Origin: Zea mays
Taxonomy: Eukaryota > Streptophyta > Magnoliopsida > Poales > Poaceae
Assembly (NCBI RefSeq): GCF_902167145.1
Contig: NC_050103.1
Location: 30,744,001-30,808,000 of the forward strand
Length of the DNA: 64,000 bases
Direction: 5' to 3'
The notes beneath the pieces were generated by a model that saw only the letters and a list, made by a program, of their open reading frames with translations, was not told the DNA's origin and did no database searches. Made by a program: the position numbers and the translations under genes. This document shows, piece after piece, positions 11,401 to 24,121 of this stretch; within the stretch, counting starts at the first letter, position 1, and each line of letters begins with the position of its first letter.

Positions 11401-14134
11401 TGGAGAGCCACGTGGGGTAAGCCACTGGCTTGATGAATTTAGCCTCTAGGAGGCGGTGCACCTCCGCCTTGGCGGCCTCTGTCTTTTCGTCGGACATTTT
11501 GTGAAGCCTTTGCTTTTTTGGTCGCACCGAAGGGTCGATTCCCAAACCGTGCTCAATTATGGATCGGCTGACTCCGACCAGGTCGAGGGCGGACCAGGCG
11601 AAGACATCTTTATTCTTGGCCAGGCAGCAGAGAAGCTTCTCTTCTTCATGTGAGGTAAGGTCTTCGCTGATAGTGACTGTCTGCTTGGGCGTGGCCTGAT
11701 CGAGGGAGACAGTCTTGGTCCCGTCTTGGCTCTGCAGCTGTGCCTTGTTGTGCTGTTTATCGGTTGGGCTGGCGGGCGCAGGGACCTCGCGCTGGGTCGT
11801 GAGACAGTGCACGTTCCTCTGACCAGGCACGAAGTCCCGCTCTATGTTGCGCGCCGTCTGCTGGTTGCCGTAGACCGTAATAGCGCCTAGCGGACCTGGT
11901 ATCTTCATACATAGGTACAGCCCGTGGATGGCAGCTTCGAACTTATTGATGGAGCCCCGGCCCATGATGGCGTTGTATGGATATACCATGTCCACGATAT
12001 CAAAGGTTACTTGCTCACTTCGGGCATTGGGTGCTACACCGAAGGAGAGGGGCAACTCTATCTTGCCAACGGGAAAGGTGCCCTTGCCGCCGAAGCCATA
12101 CAACGGGTTGTCCGAAGGCTTGAGCAGGCTGTGGCTTATACCCATGCGGTCGAAGGCGTGGAGGAAGATGATGTCCGCCTGACTGCCGTTGTCGACTAGG
12201 ACTTTGTGTAAGTCCCAGCCTGCCACGCTGCAATTGATGACCATGGCGTCGATGTGGGGGGCGCTGCGCAGGTCGACGTCTCGTGCGTCGAAGGTTAGCG
12301 GTATGTGGGACCACTTTGTCTGCACGACTGGGCCAGTGACGGCGACATGGTTGATGCTGCGGTAGTGGTCCCGCTTCTGCCGCTTGGTGTCGAAGTCAGT
12401 GCTTGACCCCCCTGTTATCATGTGAATGACTCCGCGATATGGTTGATCGGCGAAGTCTTCCTGCTTTGGGGCATGGGGGATGTTTTGATGTTGCTGGTGT
12501 GGAGGTGGGGGTGGAGGAGGTACGATTTGTACTTCCTGATGGTGTTGGTAAGCGTGGTGCGGTGGATGCGGAGCGGGGGCGTGGATATATGGTGGAGGGG
12601 GTTGCTGGTAATTGTGCGCGACAATTCTGGGGTTGTCGGCTGGCTGCGCCCGTGCCATTCTGTCTCTGGTGGCCTTCGTTTCGGGGCAGTCTTTGGTTTG
12701 GTGGGCGCAGTCTTCGCCGTGAAAAAGGCAGTAGAATCGGCGCGGCGGCTGTGCGCGCCCTCGGCCCCTGCCATGAGTTCCATTTCCGCGGCCTTGGGGG
12801 GGATATTCCTGGCGGCGAGGGGGGTCAGCAGCGGGATGCTGGTTGGCGATGTTGTGCACTTGCTGCTGACTGCGGCCGTCTCGACCGGAGTCTGGCTGCG
12901 GAGTCCTCGTCCATGTGCAGCTGGACTGCGGGGCATCTTTGGGCTTCCGCTGTGACTCAACCTTGCGCTGGTGGAGCTCTTCGGATTTGGCATATTTTTC
13001 AAAGAGCTGATATAGCTCCTGGAGGTTCTTGGGTGGATCTCTGATACAATGACTGTAGAGGACGCCGGCACGAAGGCCACTGATGGCGTAGTGGATAGCG
13101 ATCTGATCATCGACGGAGGGCAGCTGTGACTTGAGTGTTAAGAATTTGCGGTAATACTCCCGCAGAGTCTCCTTTTCCAGCTGCTTGCAAAGCGAGAGCT
13201 CGGCCAAGGCGTCAGTGTCTGGGCGGTACCCTTGGAAGTTGAGCAGGAACTTGTCCCTGAGACTTCTCCATGAATCAATGGACAGCGGAGGCAACCTGGT
13301 GAACCAGGTGAGTGCTGGGCCCTCTAGGGCGATGATGAAAGACTTCTCCATTGTGGCGTCGTCCCCTCCGGCGGATGAAACGGCGACCTGATAACTCATT
13401 ATGTATTGCGCCGGGTCGGTGCTGCCGTTGTACTTGGGATAGGTCCCTGCTCGGAAGTTAGCTGGCCAAGGCGTCACTTGCAGGTGTGGCGCCAGGGGAC
13501 TTCGCTCGTCGAGGTAGTTGACCCCTTGGAATGGCGCGACGTGCTGGAAGGTGTAGTCACGCTGGGGGAAACGCGGGTTCTCCGGCTGTGCTCGGTGTTG
13601 CAGGGGTGGCCCATGCTGCAGGCCGAGGTGGCCTTCGCGCGTGTCTTCCGGTTGTGCGCGCTGCTGGAGGGGTGGCTCTTGGTGCAGGCCGAGGTGGCCT
13701 TCGCGCTGCATCAGCGCGATCTCGCGCTCGAGGTCTTGGGCCTTCTGCTCCTCGTCGCGTATCATTTGCTGCACTTTGGCTAGTGCGGACACACGCTGGC
13801 GCTTGGCTTCCAGTATTTCTTTCTGCCTCTGGAGATTACGGTTCTTGAGGCGCAGGGCGCGCAGCTGTAGCTGTTCTTCTGTTGAGACGCCGAGGACCTC
13901 ACCTTCCTCGGTGAGGTCCGCGCCTTCCAGTGGGGCGAAGCCTGGGGGCGGCTGCGATTGTCCTTCGGGCCCGCAGGTGTGGAAGGTGTCGTCTTCGCAG
14001 GTGTGGGGGACATTGTCTTCAGTGGGCTCTTGGTGGGTGGATTGGGTGAGGGCGAGGGCCTTGCCCTTTCTTGTGGCTAGCAGTGCTGCCTTCGCAGCCT
14101 CGTCAGCCTTCGGGTTAGCTCTCTTGGGTGCCAT
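8491..14134 (-). pseudogene. Element B gag-pol polyprotein, broken
   Basis: The ATG at 14134 opens Gag with a coiled coil (near residues 85-140), a duplicated 22-residue Gly/Leu/Gln/Pro block, a retrotransposon Gag domain and a Cys/His-rich segment. Protease (VLVDNGSQADIIF), RT (YVDD), RNase H, an archaeal-type second RNase H (WTIHYDG, IIKTDS) and integrase (TVDNG, VVERANG) follow. The last codon is at 8491. Breaks: a frameshift near 11150 just before the YVDD region, in-frame stops at 10739-10737 and 10436-10434, and frameshifts near 9420 and 8967. Each domain stays readable, so decay is recent. Products would be the Gag shell and the enzymes for reverse transcription and insertion, but this copy cannot make a full Pol. 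Confidence 0.9.
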
Positions 14135-14159
14135 CGCGGGTGGTTTTGTCGTAGCACGA

Positions 14160-14172
14160 ACGGTGGGCGCCA
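14160..14172 (-). other. Primer binding site of element B
   Basis: Read on the - strand this is TGGCGCCCACCGT, two bases inside the 5' LTR. TGGCGCC is the usual start of the primer site in Tat-lineage elements, thought to pair with an arginine tRNA (family knowledge). F has the same site at 55282-55272. Confidence 0.75.
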
Positions 14173-14174
14173 AA

Positions 14175-14649
14175 TGTTGGAACTTGCTATCAGTCGCAAG
14201 GAGGCCAACAGGGGTGAACAGTGTAGACAGTAGGGTTACGCGTGAGATGGCAAATAGCTCTGTTAACCAGGCCTCTCACGGGCACTGTGCGGGGGTATTT
14301 ATAGGTACCTGAACGCCCAGCGCCTTGTGTTAAGGATGCATGTGCCCTCAGCTACCTAGGTTATCCCCAGAATATTCCCATAAAGCAGGGTTATAGACTG
14401 TAATTACAGGGATGCCTTTACAAATTAGGCCCGTAACACGCGGCGGCCACGCAGGGCCTGTTACAATGGGCCGGATCGCACGTGGGCCTCTGAGCTGGAC
14501 GAGGCCGCACCGTGGGATGCCTTCGTCGCCGATCTTCGTCTGGTGCCGATCAAGCGAAGGGTGTCCCTGCCTGCTTTGTCTCTGTCAGAGCAGCGGCTAT
14601 GCAGCGGAGACTTCGAGCGAAGGGTGGCGTTTCTGCCTTCGCTCCAACA
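14175..14649 (-). repeat. 5' LTR of element B (right end)
   Basis: The 475 bp partner of 2996-3470. The - strand TATAAATA box at 14303-14296 would drive the genomic RNA towards lower coordinates. TSD AGCAA follows at 14650-14654. Confidence 0.93.
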
Positions 14650-14654
14650 AGCAA

Positions 14655-15996
14655 GTCTAAGGGAAAGCGCTCCTACTTCAAGTTCGGTAAGTCTGGTCAT
14701 TTTATAGCACAATGTCCCGATAATGACAATGACCAGGCACAAGAAAAGAAAGGGAAGAAGGAAAGGAATAAGAACTATAGGAAGGCAAAGGGCGAGGCGC
14801 ACATGGGAAAAGAATGAGACTCCGATTGTTCTTCATCCGACTCCGATGATGAAGGACTAGTTGCCCCAGCCTTCAACAATTCCTTCCTCTTCCCCAACGA
14901 ACGCCACACGTGCCTTATGGCTAAGGAGAAGAAGGTACATACATGAGATACACCTAAGTACACTTCTTCTAGTGATGAGGAATCTTCTGACGATGAAGTA
15001 GATTATAGTGACCTATTTAAAGGATTAGATAGATCTAAGGTAGATAATATAAATGAATTGATTGATGCTCTTAATAAAAAAGATAGTCTTCTAGAAAAGC
15101 AAGAAGATATTCTTTATGAGGAACATGATAAATTCATTAATGTTCAAAAATCTCTTGCTCTAGAAATTAAGAAAAATGAACTATTGACTTCTGAGTCGTC
15201 TGCTTGCAATGACTCTATCTCTAAGCTTAAGAATTTAAATGTTGATTTAAATGCTAAGTTAGAAGAAGTAAATTTTGCTAGTTCATCTATAGAGCATGTT
15301 GTTATCTGCAATAGGTGCAAAGATTTTAACATTGATGCTTGTAATGAACATGCCTCTACAATTCTTAAGTTAAATAATGATGTTGCAAGTCTTAATGCTC
15401 AACTTAGGACTTGCAAAGACAATTATGAGAAACTAAAATTTGCCAGGGATGCCTACACCATTGGCAGACACCCGTCTATTAAGGATGGACTTGGTTTCCA
15501 AAAGGAGACCAAGAACTTAACAAGCCAAAGGACTTTCAATCTCAACAAGGAGAAAGGAAAGGCTACTATGGCTAGTAGCTCTTATTCTTCAAATGACCAA
15601 AAGAACCATGCTTATCTTTATGCTCACGTCAGGAATATTTCTAGTGCTGCTCATCATGATAAGTGTTATAATCATGTTGTTTTTCCTACTCGTCATGATG
15701 CTACATTTAATTCTCATGCCATGTTTGCATCTAGCTCTTCATATGCTCATGGTAGGAATAGACCTAGGCACAATCATGTTGCTTCTCATGCGCCTAGGAG
15801 AGCATCAACTAGACCAACTATGTTCTATCAAACATGTGATGCTTCATTTGTTCTTATATGCAAAAACGAAAAAGTAGTTGCTAGAAGTTTGAGACCTAAG
15901 TGTAAGAGAGACAAAACTTGCATCTGGGTTCCAAAGTCTGTTGTGACTAACCCAGTAGGACCCAACAAGAGTTGGGTACCTAAAACCCAGGCTTAA
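14655..15996 (+). pseudogene. Element A gag, C-terminal part with degenerate zinc knuckle and coiled coil
   Basis: The frame of 1908-2995 resumes after element B. The zinc knuckle is degenerate: the GHFIAQC half is kept, but the first two cysteine positions read Tyr and Phe. Two in-frame TGA codons follow at 14815-14817 and 14944-14946. A stretch rich in Ser and Asp then leads into a long coiled-coil region (15058 to about 15460) and a His/Ser/Arg-rich tail ending in a TAA at 15994-15996. The long extended Gag with coiled coil is characteristic of Sireviruses. The two TGA codons look like C-to-T or G-to-A changes. Confidence 0.85.
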
Positions 15997-16000
15997 TTAT

Positions 16001-16431
16001 TTGCAGGTTTATGCATCCGGGGGCTCAAGCTGGATTATTGATATCAGATGCACAAACCACATGACATGGGAGAAGAAAATGTTCACTTCCTACGTCAAGA
16101 ACAGGGATTCCCAAGACACTATCATCTTTGGAGATGGGAACCAAGGCAAGGTTAAGGGCTTAGGCAAAATAGCCATCACAATCGAGCATTCGATTTCAAA
16201 TGTGTTTCTAGTAGAATCGCTCGGGTATAATTTGTTGTCTGTAAGCCAATTATGTCATATGGGTTATAATTGCTTATTTACAAATATTGATGTATCTGTC
16301 TTTAGAAGAAGTGATGGTTCATTAGCTTTGAGGGTGTATTAGACGACAAGCTCTACTTAGTTGATTTCTCAAAAGAGAATGCCGATCTAGATGCATGCTT
16401 AATCGCTAAGACTAATATGGGTTGGCTCTGG
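16001..16431 (+). pseudogene. Element A protease and start of pre-integrase region (interrupted by C)
   Basis: The frame changes after the gag stop. The region reads as Copia protease with SSWIID followed by CTNHM, but the catalytic D-S-G is degenerate (D-I-R), so the enzyme would be inactive. Conserved segments IIFGDGNQGKVKGLGK and LLSVSQLC follow. A frameshift near 16320 ends this frame; the shifted frame stays readable into the pre-integrase domain (LYLVDFS, then GWLW) up to the TCTGG target site, where element C enters. Confidence 0.85.
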
Positions 16432-19400
16432 TGTGGCAGAACCTCCCAAGTTATTGGGCCCACATGTGCCTGCCCTTGTCTCAAAGACCTCAGACGACTA
16501 TGCATGTGCACCAGATAACTTAACAGGATCCGTCGGAGTGTCCCAGGGACCCCGGATAAACCACTTACAACCAGGATCACAAGATTAAATAAACACAAAT
16601 CACACACCAACATTTGCAGCGGAATTTCTTTATTACAAAAAGTTACAAGTTACATCAAATTTACATTATATTTATCGGAGTGATTACAAAAGTGATTCAA
16701 AGAAATATACTTTGAAATGTTATAAATTATTTATAATTTTGAAATATATGTTAGCTCAATGACAATCCTCAATAAAGAAGCTAAAGATGGGATATACTTA
16801 TATAAGAAGGCCGAGCCCACCGGCACTTAACATCAATCACAATCAAAGTGACTCGTAACCTGCAGCAACAATGGGAATAAAACCCTAAGTACGCAAGTAC
16901 TCAGCAAGACTTACCGACTAAAGAAAAGACTCTCAAGGATATGCTAGCTTGTCGGGAATCAAGGTAAGGCTTATCAAATTTCAAAGACTCATTTGCAGAA
17001 GAGCTTACTAGTAGTGAATCCTTATGCCAAAATTTTACTTCATAAGTTAAGTACTTTTCCTAAATCTAGATTTGCCTAATCTAGAGCATTCACTTGTCCT
17101 GGTCTAGCTTTCTTTTACCCAAATTCTTATTTTACTTATAAACTACGATGAGTGGTCGGAGGGTAAAGTCTCCATGACCGAGGAGCAACGACGATTCGAA
17201 CCGATTATACCCAGCTCGGGATCCCTAACCACACGACATATGTAGCACTTAACCCTTACATATGTCAATCGTTCCCACAGATCCTCCACAACGTGAATCG
17301 GTCCGCGCTACCCGGGAGCACAATACTCCTCCATCCAGCCTCTAGCCAGGAGGGTACACGCTACTCCCACCATCTCCCATGCCCAGTGCGCGGTTGTCTT
17401 TTCACGTATGGAATAGCCGGGTTCAGGCTTATCGGAGCATGTGGATAATTGCAAAGTCTCCACCACAACAGGCCTACATCGAACGGTCCTTAATAGACAC
17501 AGACGGGCAAACTTTCTTGCTCAACGTCTGGTCTACATTACATATTATTTCCCAAAACTTGATACCTGAGAGAGATACCCTACTTGAATGATGAAACCAT
17601 CATGGCGACAATGGGTTCATCATCACAAGTCCTTTTATTTCACAAACTCCCATATCCCGTGTTACACATCATCTTTTAAAAACCATCCTAAATTAATAAG
17701 CAGGGCTAAGCATCACTAAATTTTCATAAAATAGGTATTAGGGTTGTTTAATCAAGGAAGGAAATGCATCAATTGTTTAATCACACAACTCCTATTACCT
17801 AATGCATCATTCAAGGTGATAAAAATTTTAAAACAGCAAGGAGGTGGCAAATGCATCGGGGCTTGCCTAGAATAAACACTACATTAGTGTTTGTTAGGTG
17901 ACGTCCACTTGGCGATCAGCTTTTGTTCCGATACTTGCTTTGTGTGTCCATCTTCAGTTTCGTTCATCAGCATCATCTTGCGAATGGCTCACGCTTTCCA
18001 GCATCTTGTGGTCGACTCAGTTATGATCCTCCGCATCACGTGATTAATTATCGTACCTAAATGAAATGCATAATGCACATGTATGAATTTAAAAAGAACT
18101 AGCACAATACTAGATAATTTTATACGGTTGAGGATTACACACTACTAACAAGTCCTTAGAACCAATTACAAGAAATGCCAGCTGTCGATATAATACTAAC
18201 GATAATATTTGTGCTTCTTATGCTCATCTGGTGCTAGCTCAACATCACGAACAACACACTAAGCATGAATTTTATATCTTTCTTAGCTAACACATAATAC
18301 CAAAGACTAACAATACTTAGGTTAATTAATCTAGTATACCTCGGACTTAGAATAACAATTAGTAGCTTTACAATTAACTTTAAAATTACTATTCCATAGT
18401 CTCGTAAGTAGAGTATTATCAAGGACTGTAGATCTTTATAAGACCATAATTTTAAGGCCTAATGACTTAAAACATTAATGTAGACCCTTTATCATGAAAT
18501 TCTCATATTTTAACCAAAACAGACTTGTCAATGCTATTCATTTAAATTATTCTAGTAGCAATCAACATTCATCCATGACACTGAGTCTATTACTAAACAT
18601 AGAATACAATAACTACCAGATAAAATTATTGACTTTATCATGGGGTTTCTCATATTTCGACTGAAATTGGCTCGCTAACGCTACTCGCTTCCAATTTATT
18701 TAGGAACAACGCAACAGAGCAGCATACCTAAAATAGTAAGAATATGGAGCTCATCACACAGCACGCCTGCTAAACACGAGAATCATCATGACTAATAAAT
18801 CTAGCTAATCTAATCATCGAACTAATAATAGAAATAGCGAATCAACTCACCATATTGCAATTTGACTCGATCATCACACGAACGATGACGACCTTCGATT
18901 GAAGTCTTCGACCGAGCACTTGATAAGCGATGCACATGGGCCTCACTTCTTCACCAATTGACATCCATAGACTTCTCCCGAACTATACTCGGCTCAAATT
19001 TGCAAGAACACCGATGATTTTTGGTTTGGGGTTTTCGTCGAACATCTGATGAGTGACATACGGAACTTCACTATCTTCCCTATCCACAGTCCCATCTTCA
19101 AGCTCATCTCTACACACATCCTGACCAATACTCAAGCAACATCGTTTCCCTTAATAGAACTATGACGTGGAGAGAAAGATGGCCAGTGAATTGGAACGAA
19201 GCTGGTGACGTGGAATGGCGAGGAAATGGAAGCGCCATGGGGGATGGAATCCGACGATTCGACGACATGCGCAGGCTAGGATGGTCGAGTTAGGACAGGA
19301 GGGGCATCGATGGGGAGTCCACAACAGCGTGCCCAGATCCCAAGTCGCACGACCATGCCCGCGACCAAAACTCACCATGCTTCCGCTACACACAGCGATG

Positions 19401-21026
19401 CGAGGACCAGGGCCATGGCGAGCAGGGAGAGGACTCGACGACCAGCGCATAGGGGAGCTTGGCATGGGTACGGCGAGCAGAGCAGGCAGGACGCTAGGCA
19501 TCGCGGGTGAGCATGGTCGCAGCAAGGAGCAGGACGGCCGCAGTAGGCAAGCACCGACAGCGAGGGCGCGGTCCGAGCGCAGGCGAGATGGGGCCTCGGC
19601 AGAGGACGAGCGTGCGTCAGGGAGAAACAGAGGGGCGCAACTATGGAGATGGAGAGGAGGGAGAGAGAAGCAGGGGGCTCGGCGGAGGGGTTCAGGCGGG
19701 GTCGACGGCGCGACTTCCATGGCTGAGCAGGGAGGAGCGTGGCGTGCTTGAGGGAGGCGAGCTAAGGGGGGGGCATGGCCATGGCAAGGGGGATGGGCGG
19801 CCGAGCAGGGAGTCGGCATGGGCGCGACGGCCAGCGCCATGGCTCAGGGCAAGGCCGGGGACCGGCGCGCGCAGGGAGCACTGAGCTTGAGGAAGCGACT
19901 GTCAGGCACGCGGCTAAGGGAAAAATCTAGGGAGGGGCGCAGGGAGGAAGAAGATTTGGGCGCGCGGCAGGGAGCTGCTCGGGTAAGCGCACGTCGCGTG
20001 GAGGAAGATGAGCAGGGGCTAGGGCGCGCGGATGAGATAAGGGAGAAACTTGGATGGACGCAGGAGATGGACACCACGGCTAGAGCGGCGAGATTTTTTC
20101 TCCCAGGTGCCGAGCGGTGCGTCCAGAGGATAAGGCCAAGGGCCAAAGCGCGAAGAAGAAAGATCAACAGGGGGAGCGGCAGCAAATGATATTTTCTTTT
20201 TTAATTTCTCTTCTTTTTTTAAGAGAGAATCACAGATATTTTGAAATTAGGATTTTCAGCGATAACCTAAAGGGTCGACGGTACTTGTGACACGGTTTAA
20301 TTTGATTCAAAACCCGATAAATTTTATCTGCGGTCTGAACACCTAATTCCATAGTCACGAGTGATTTGCATGGTGAATCGAATCTCAATTATAATTCCTT
20401 GATTATCAACCTCGCGCATGATTTCTCTCAGACAATGCGCGATTCAAATTATTTTGCCCCGAACATTTTAGTCGTCGAGTTCAAATTAATTTGCCCGGGA
20501 TAAAAATCATAAGAGTAGGTCGGGCTTCCAAATTTGTATTCGCTAATCTATAACTTTTAAATGAACACACAACTCGACATATCACGAAATAAATGCGCGA
20601 TATAGATACGACATCAAGAGTGCGGTTCTTCCAAAAGCGATGTCACACATCGCACATGTGGGCAAGAAGTTGTGCGCGTTGTTCTTTTCGGATAGCGTGG
20701 GGCTCCAAATTTTACATAAAATCAGAAGTCTTTTGATTTTCGTATTCACTCACGCTCGTGATCCGAACAGTTCAAAATTCGCCAGCAAACGAAGATTCGG
20801 TAATCCAAAAGTTTCTTGAACCCTTTTTAATTGCGTAGATTATTGAAACGAAAACGGCACCAAACTCGAACTTTTGTGAGATGATCAAATTCCAAGCTAA
20901 ATGAGATTTCTCGAATAATCTCGGTAATCGGAGACGGGGGCTAATATCGAAATCGTTATTCACCCCGCCTTTCTTACTTACATCCATAATTGTTGTTTAA
21001 TGGGAGATAACACCTGGGGTGTTACA
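16432..21026 (-). mobile_element. Element C: solo LTR of a Gypsy chromovirus-type family, reverse orientation
   Basis: A 4,595 bp unit with TSD TCTGG at 16427-16431 and 21027-21031. Read on the - strand it begins TGTAACACCCC and ends GGTTCTGCCACA, the same terminal pattern as the 4,028 bp LTR of D (TGTAACACCCC...GGTTCCGTCACA). Inner segments also match in reverse, for example near 17830 against 26690 and near 16900-16950 against 27650-27710. It has no gag, pol, primer site or second LTR, so it is best explained by recombination between two LTRs. The GC-rich part (about 19160-20190) produces long chance frames on both strands. Confidence 0.88.
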
Positions 21027-21031
21027 TCTGG

Positions 21032-22260
21032 CACCGCCGCCTAGCACATGTTGGGATGAAGAACCTTCATAAACTCCTAAAGGGAGAACATGTGTTAGGA
21101 CTAACCGATGTCTATTTTGAGAAAGACAGACCTTGTGCAGCATGCCAGGCAGAGAAGCAAGTGGGAAGTAATCATCAAAGCAAGAATGTGATGTCAACAT
21201 AAAGACCATTGAAAATCCTACATATGGATCTCTTTGGGCCCATTGCTTATCTTAGTATCGAGGGAAGTAAGTATGGTCTTGTCATTGTTGATGTTTTTCC
21301 CACTTCACTTGGGTTTCTTTTTGCAGGAGAAATCTGAAACCCAAGGAACTCTAAAGCGCTTCTTAATGAGAGCTCGAAATGAATTTGAGCTAAAGGTGAA
21401 AAAGATAAGGAGCGATAATGGATCTGAGTTCAAGAACCTTCAAGTTGAAGAATATCTTGAGGAGGAAGGCATCAAGCACGAGTTCTCTGCTCCCTACACA
21501 CCACAACAAAATGGTGTGGTAGAAAGGAAGAACAAGACACTAATTGACATGGCAAGGACAATGCTTGGAGAATACAAGACACCTGAGCGGTTTTGGTCAG
21601 AAGCTGTGAATACAACCTGCCATGCCATAAACCGGCTCTATCTGCATCGCCTCCTCAAGAAGACATCATATGAACTCCTAACCGGTAACAAACCCAATGT
21701 TTCCTATTTTCGTGTATTTGGGAGCAAATGCTACATCTTGGTAAAGAAAGATAGGCATTCGAAGTTTGCTCCCAAAGCTGTAGAAGGGGTTTTACTAGGT
21801 TATGACTCAAATACAAAGGCGTATAGGGTCTTCAACAAGTCATTGGGATTAGTTGAAGTCTCTAGCGACGTTGCATTTGATGAAACTAATGGCTCTCCAA
21901 GAGAGCAAGTTGATCTTGATGATGTAGATGAGGATGAGGTTCCGATGGCTGCAATGCGAACAATGGCAATAGGTGATGTGCGACCGCAGGAACAACAAGA
22001 GCAAGATCAATCTTCTTCCTCTACATTGGTGCATCCCCCAACTCAAGATGAGGAACATGTACCTCTAGATGAAGGTCTGGATCAAGGGGTAGCACATGAA
22101 GAACATGATAAGGAGGAAGAAGCGTCACAAGTTCCTCCAACTCAAGTCCGGTCAACTATTCAAAGAAATCATCTAGTGGATCTGATTCTGGGTGATATCA
22201 GCAATGGAGTAACCACTCGCTCACGTTTAGCTAATTTTTGTGAGCATTACTCGTTTGTTT
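21032..22260 (+). pseudogene. Element A pre-integrase zinc domain and integrase
   Basis: The frame continues from 16431 with the pre-integrase HHCC domain (WHRRLAHVGM, then CAACQAEK). A TAA near 21200 and a frameshift near 21305 break the start of the integrase core around MDLFGP. The core is then open from 21234 and shows SDNGSEF and NGVVERKN, the second and third acidic sites of the DDE triad, and the C-terminal GSKCYILVKK and LLGYDSNTKAYRVF motifs typical of Copia integrase. An acidic linker follows towards RT. Confidence 0.88.
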
Positions 22261-23189
22261 CTTCTATTGAGCCTTTTAAGGTAGAAGAAGCCTTGCAGGA
22301 TCCGGACTGGGTGTTGGCCATGCAGGAAGAGCTCAGCAACTTCAAGAGAAATGAAGTTTGGGGCCTGGTGCCACGTCCGAAGCAAAATGTTGTGGGAACC
22401 AAGTGGGTGTTCCGCAACAAACAAGATGAACACGGTGTGGTGATAAGAAACAAGGCTTGACTTGTGGCAAAAGGTTATGCCAAGTCATAGGTTTGAATTT
22501 TGATGAGACTTTTGCTCCTGTAGCTAGGCTAGAATCAATTAAAATATTATTGGCCTATGCTGCTCACCACTCTTTTAAGTTGTTTCAAATGGACGTAAAG
22601 AGCACCTTCCTTAATGGACCAATTAAGGAGGAAGTGTATGTGGAACAACCCCCTGGCTTTGAGGATGACAGGTATCCCGACCACGTCTAAGCTCTCTAAG
22701 ACGCTCTATGGACTTAAGCAAACCCTAAGAGCATGGTATGAATTTCTTAGAGATTTCCTTATTTCTAAAGCTTTCAAGGTTGGGAAACTTGATCCTACTC
22801 TCTTTACTAAGACTTGTAATGGTGATCTCTTTGTATGCCAAATATATGTTGATGACATAATATTTGGTTCTACTAATCAAAAGTCTTGTGAGGAGTTTAG
22901 CAGGGTGATGATGCAGAAATTTAAAATGTCAATGATGGGCGAGTTGAACTACTTCCTTGGATTACAAGTGAAGCAACTCAAGGAAGGAACCTTCATCTCT
23001 CAAACAAAGTATACTCAAGATTTTCTCAAGAGGTTGGGGATGAAGGATGCAAAGCCCACAAAGACACCGATGGGAACGGACGGACATCTAGACCTCAACA
23101 AAGGGGAGAAAATTTTAGAGTTAGACTTTTTATGTTTAATCAAAACCCTCTTATTGCAGAAACTGTTCTCTTGTGATAGAGAAAATTGA
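22261..23189 (+). pseudogene. Element A reverse transcriptase, RNase H lost
   Basis: Copia RT starts near PFKVEEALQDPDW and GTKWVFRNK. A TGA at 22458-22460 and small frame changes near 22485 and 22685 split it. The catalytic YVDD is at 22845-22856, followed by NYFLGLQV and TPMGTDGHL. After about 23109 similarity stops abruptly; the RNase H domain that should follow in about 400 codons is absent, and the polypurine tract lies only 340 bases further on. This suggests an internal deletion. The element cannot copy itself. Confidence 0.87.
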
Positions 23190-23461
23190 GTATGGGAAAA
23201 GGGGGAGTTTTTGGTATTTGATCAAATTTACTCTTGAAAGATCTCTTGATTTGCGAAAACAAGTATGTTTGACATTAAAGACAGGAAAAAGATTTTTTTT
23301 TTGTGAAAATAAACCAAGTGGTGGCAAAAGTGATCTAAATATGCCAAATTCCTTGAAAATCTTATTGGTCTTCAATTTGCATTTTTGAGCTCTTCTAGAT
23401 ATGTTAGTTCGAAATGAGTTGTTTTTTAATGTGTTGGCATAAATCACCAAAAGGGGGAGAT
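23190..23461 (+). other. 3' untranslated region and polypurine tract of element A
   Basis: A/T- and purine-rich sequence, with no gene. The tract AAAAGGGGGAGA at 23449-23460, preceded by CACC, lies one base before the 3' LTR and is the expected primer for plus-strand synthesis. A second GGGAAAAGGGGGAG run lies near 23197-23210. Confidence 0.8.
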
Positions 23462-24121
23462 TGAAAGGGAAATGTGCCCTGGGCTATTTCTATATTGTTT
23501 TGGTGATTAGATGCACAACACACTATGTGTGAACTAACATAATATGGAGCAAATGAATATCTAGATGGATCAAGTGTGAAGGTATGTTCTAGACACTTAG
23601 CCAATTGTTTTATGTGCTAAACATGCTTGTCTAAGTGCCAGGAACTCAATTATTCAAGTCCATAGAAGGAAAAAGAGTTCAACTGAAACAGCCAGTATTA
23701 CACCAGCTACGGGTGCACCAGACACTGTCTGGTGTGCACCGAACACTGTCCGGTGCCCAGGCCGGCCCAACAACGAACTCGCTGCTCTCAGGAATTGCCG
23801 AGGACGCTGCGGCTAAAAATCACCGGACTGTCTGGTGTGCACCGGACTGTCCGGTGAGCCAACAACATCCACACCAACGGTCGGCAGCGCGATCTGCGCG
23901 CAATCAATGGGCGATGCGTGGCCAGAGCCAAGGGTCACTAGGCAACACTGGACTGTCTGGTATGCATCGGACAGTGTCCAGTGTGCCATAGGGACCGAGG
24001 GTTCAACGGTTGGCTTCGCCAAACAAGGAAAGAAATCATGCACTGTGCATGTCCGGTGGTGCACCGGACTGTCCGGTGCGCCAACGGACAGAAGGCAAGA
24101 ATTGCGTACCAAATGGAGCTC
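23462..24121 (+). repeat. 3' LTR of element A, first part
   Basis: It matches the 5' LTR from its TGAAAGGG start to AAATGGAGCTC, where D is inserted. It contains several ACCGGACTGTCCGGT-type palindromes near 23708-23740, 23822-23855, 23948-23985 and 24060-24079, one pair more than the 5' LTR. Confidence 0.92.

Larger units (their letters stand above)
2996..14649 (-). mobile_element. Element B: Gypsy Tat-like LTR retrotransposon with antisense gene
   Basis: An 11,654 bp element with 475 bp LTRs, TSD AGCAA (2991-2995 and 14650-14654) and primer site at 14160-14172. Gag-pol reads on the - strand from 14134 to 8491. The first 4 kb next to the 3' LTR holds a separate gene on the + strand, followed by a tandem repeat. 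Order gag-PR-RT-RNase H-integrase, a second archaeal-type RNase H and the TGGCGCC primer site point to the Tat lineage (family knowledge). The two LTRs differ at about six positions by eye, so the insertion is fairly young, although pol carries at least two stops and three frameshifts. Confidence 0.92.

Noticed and set aside
16353..16613. 86-codon - strand ORF at the left end of element C
   Set aside because: It crosses the junction between A and C, so it cannot be an ancestral gene of either.
19160..20190. Several 110-226 codon ORFs in element C
   Set aside because: GC-rich LTR sequence that is open in several frames on both strands, with no domain and no counterpart in the LTR of D.
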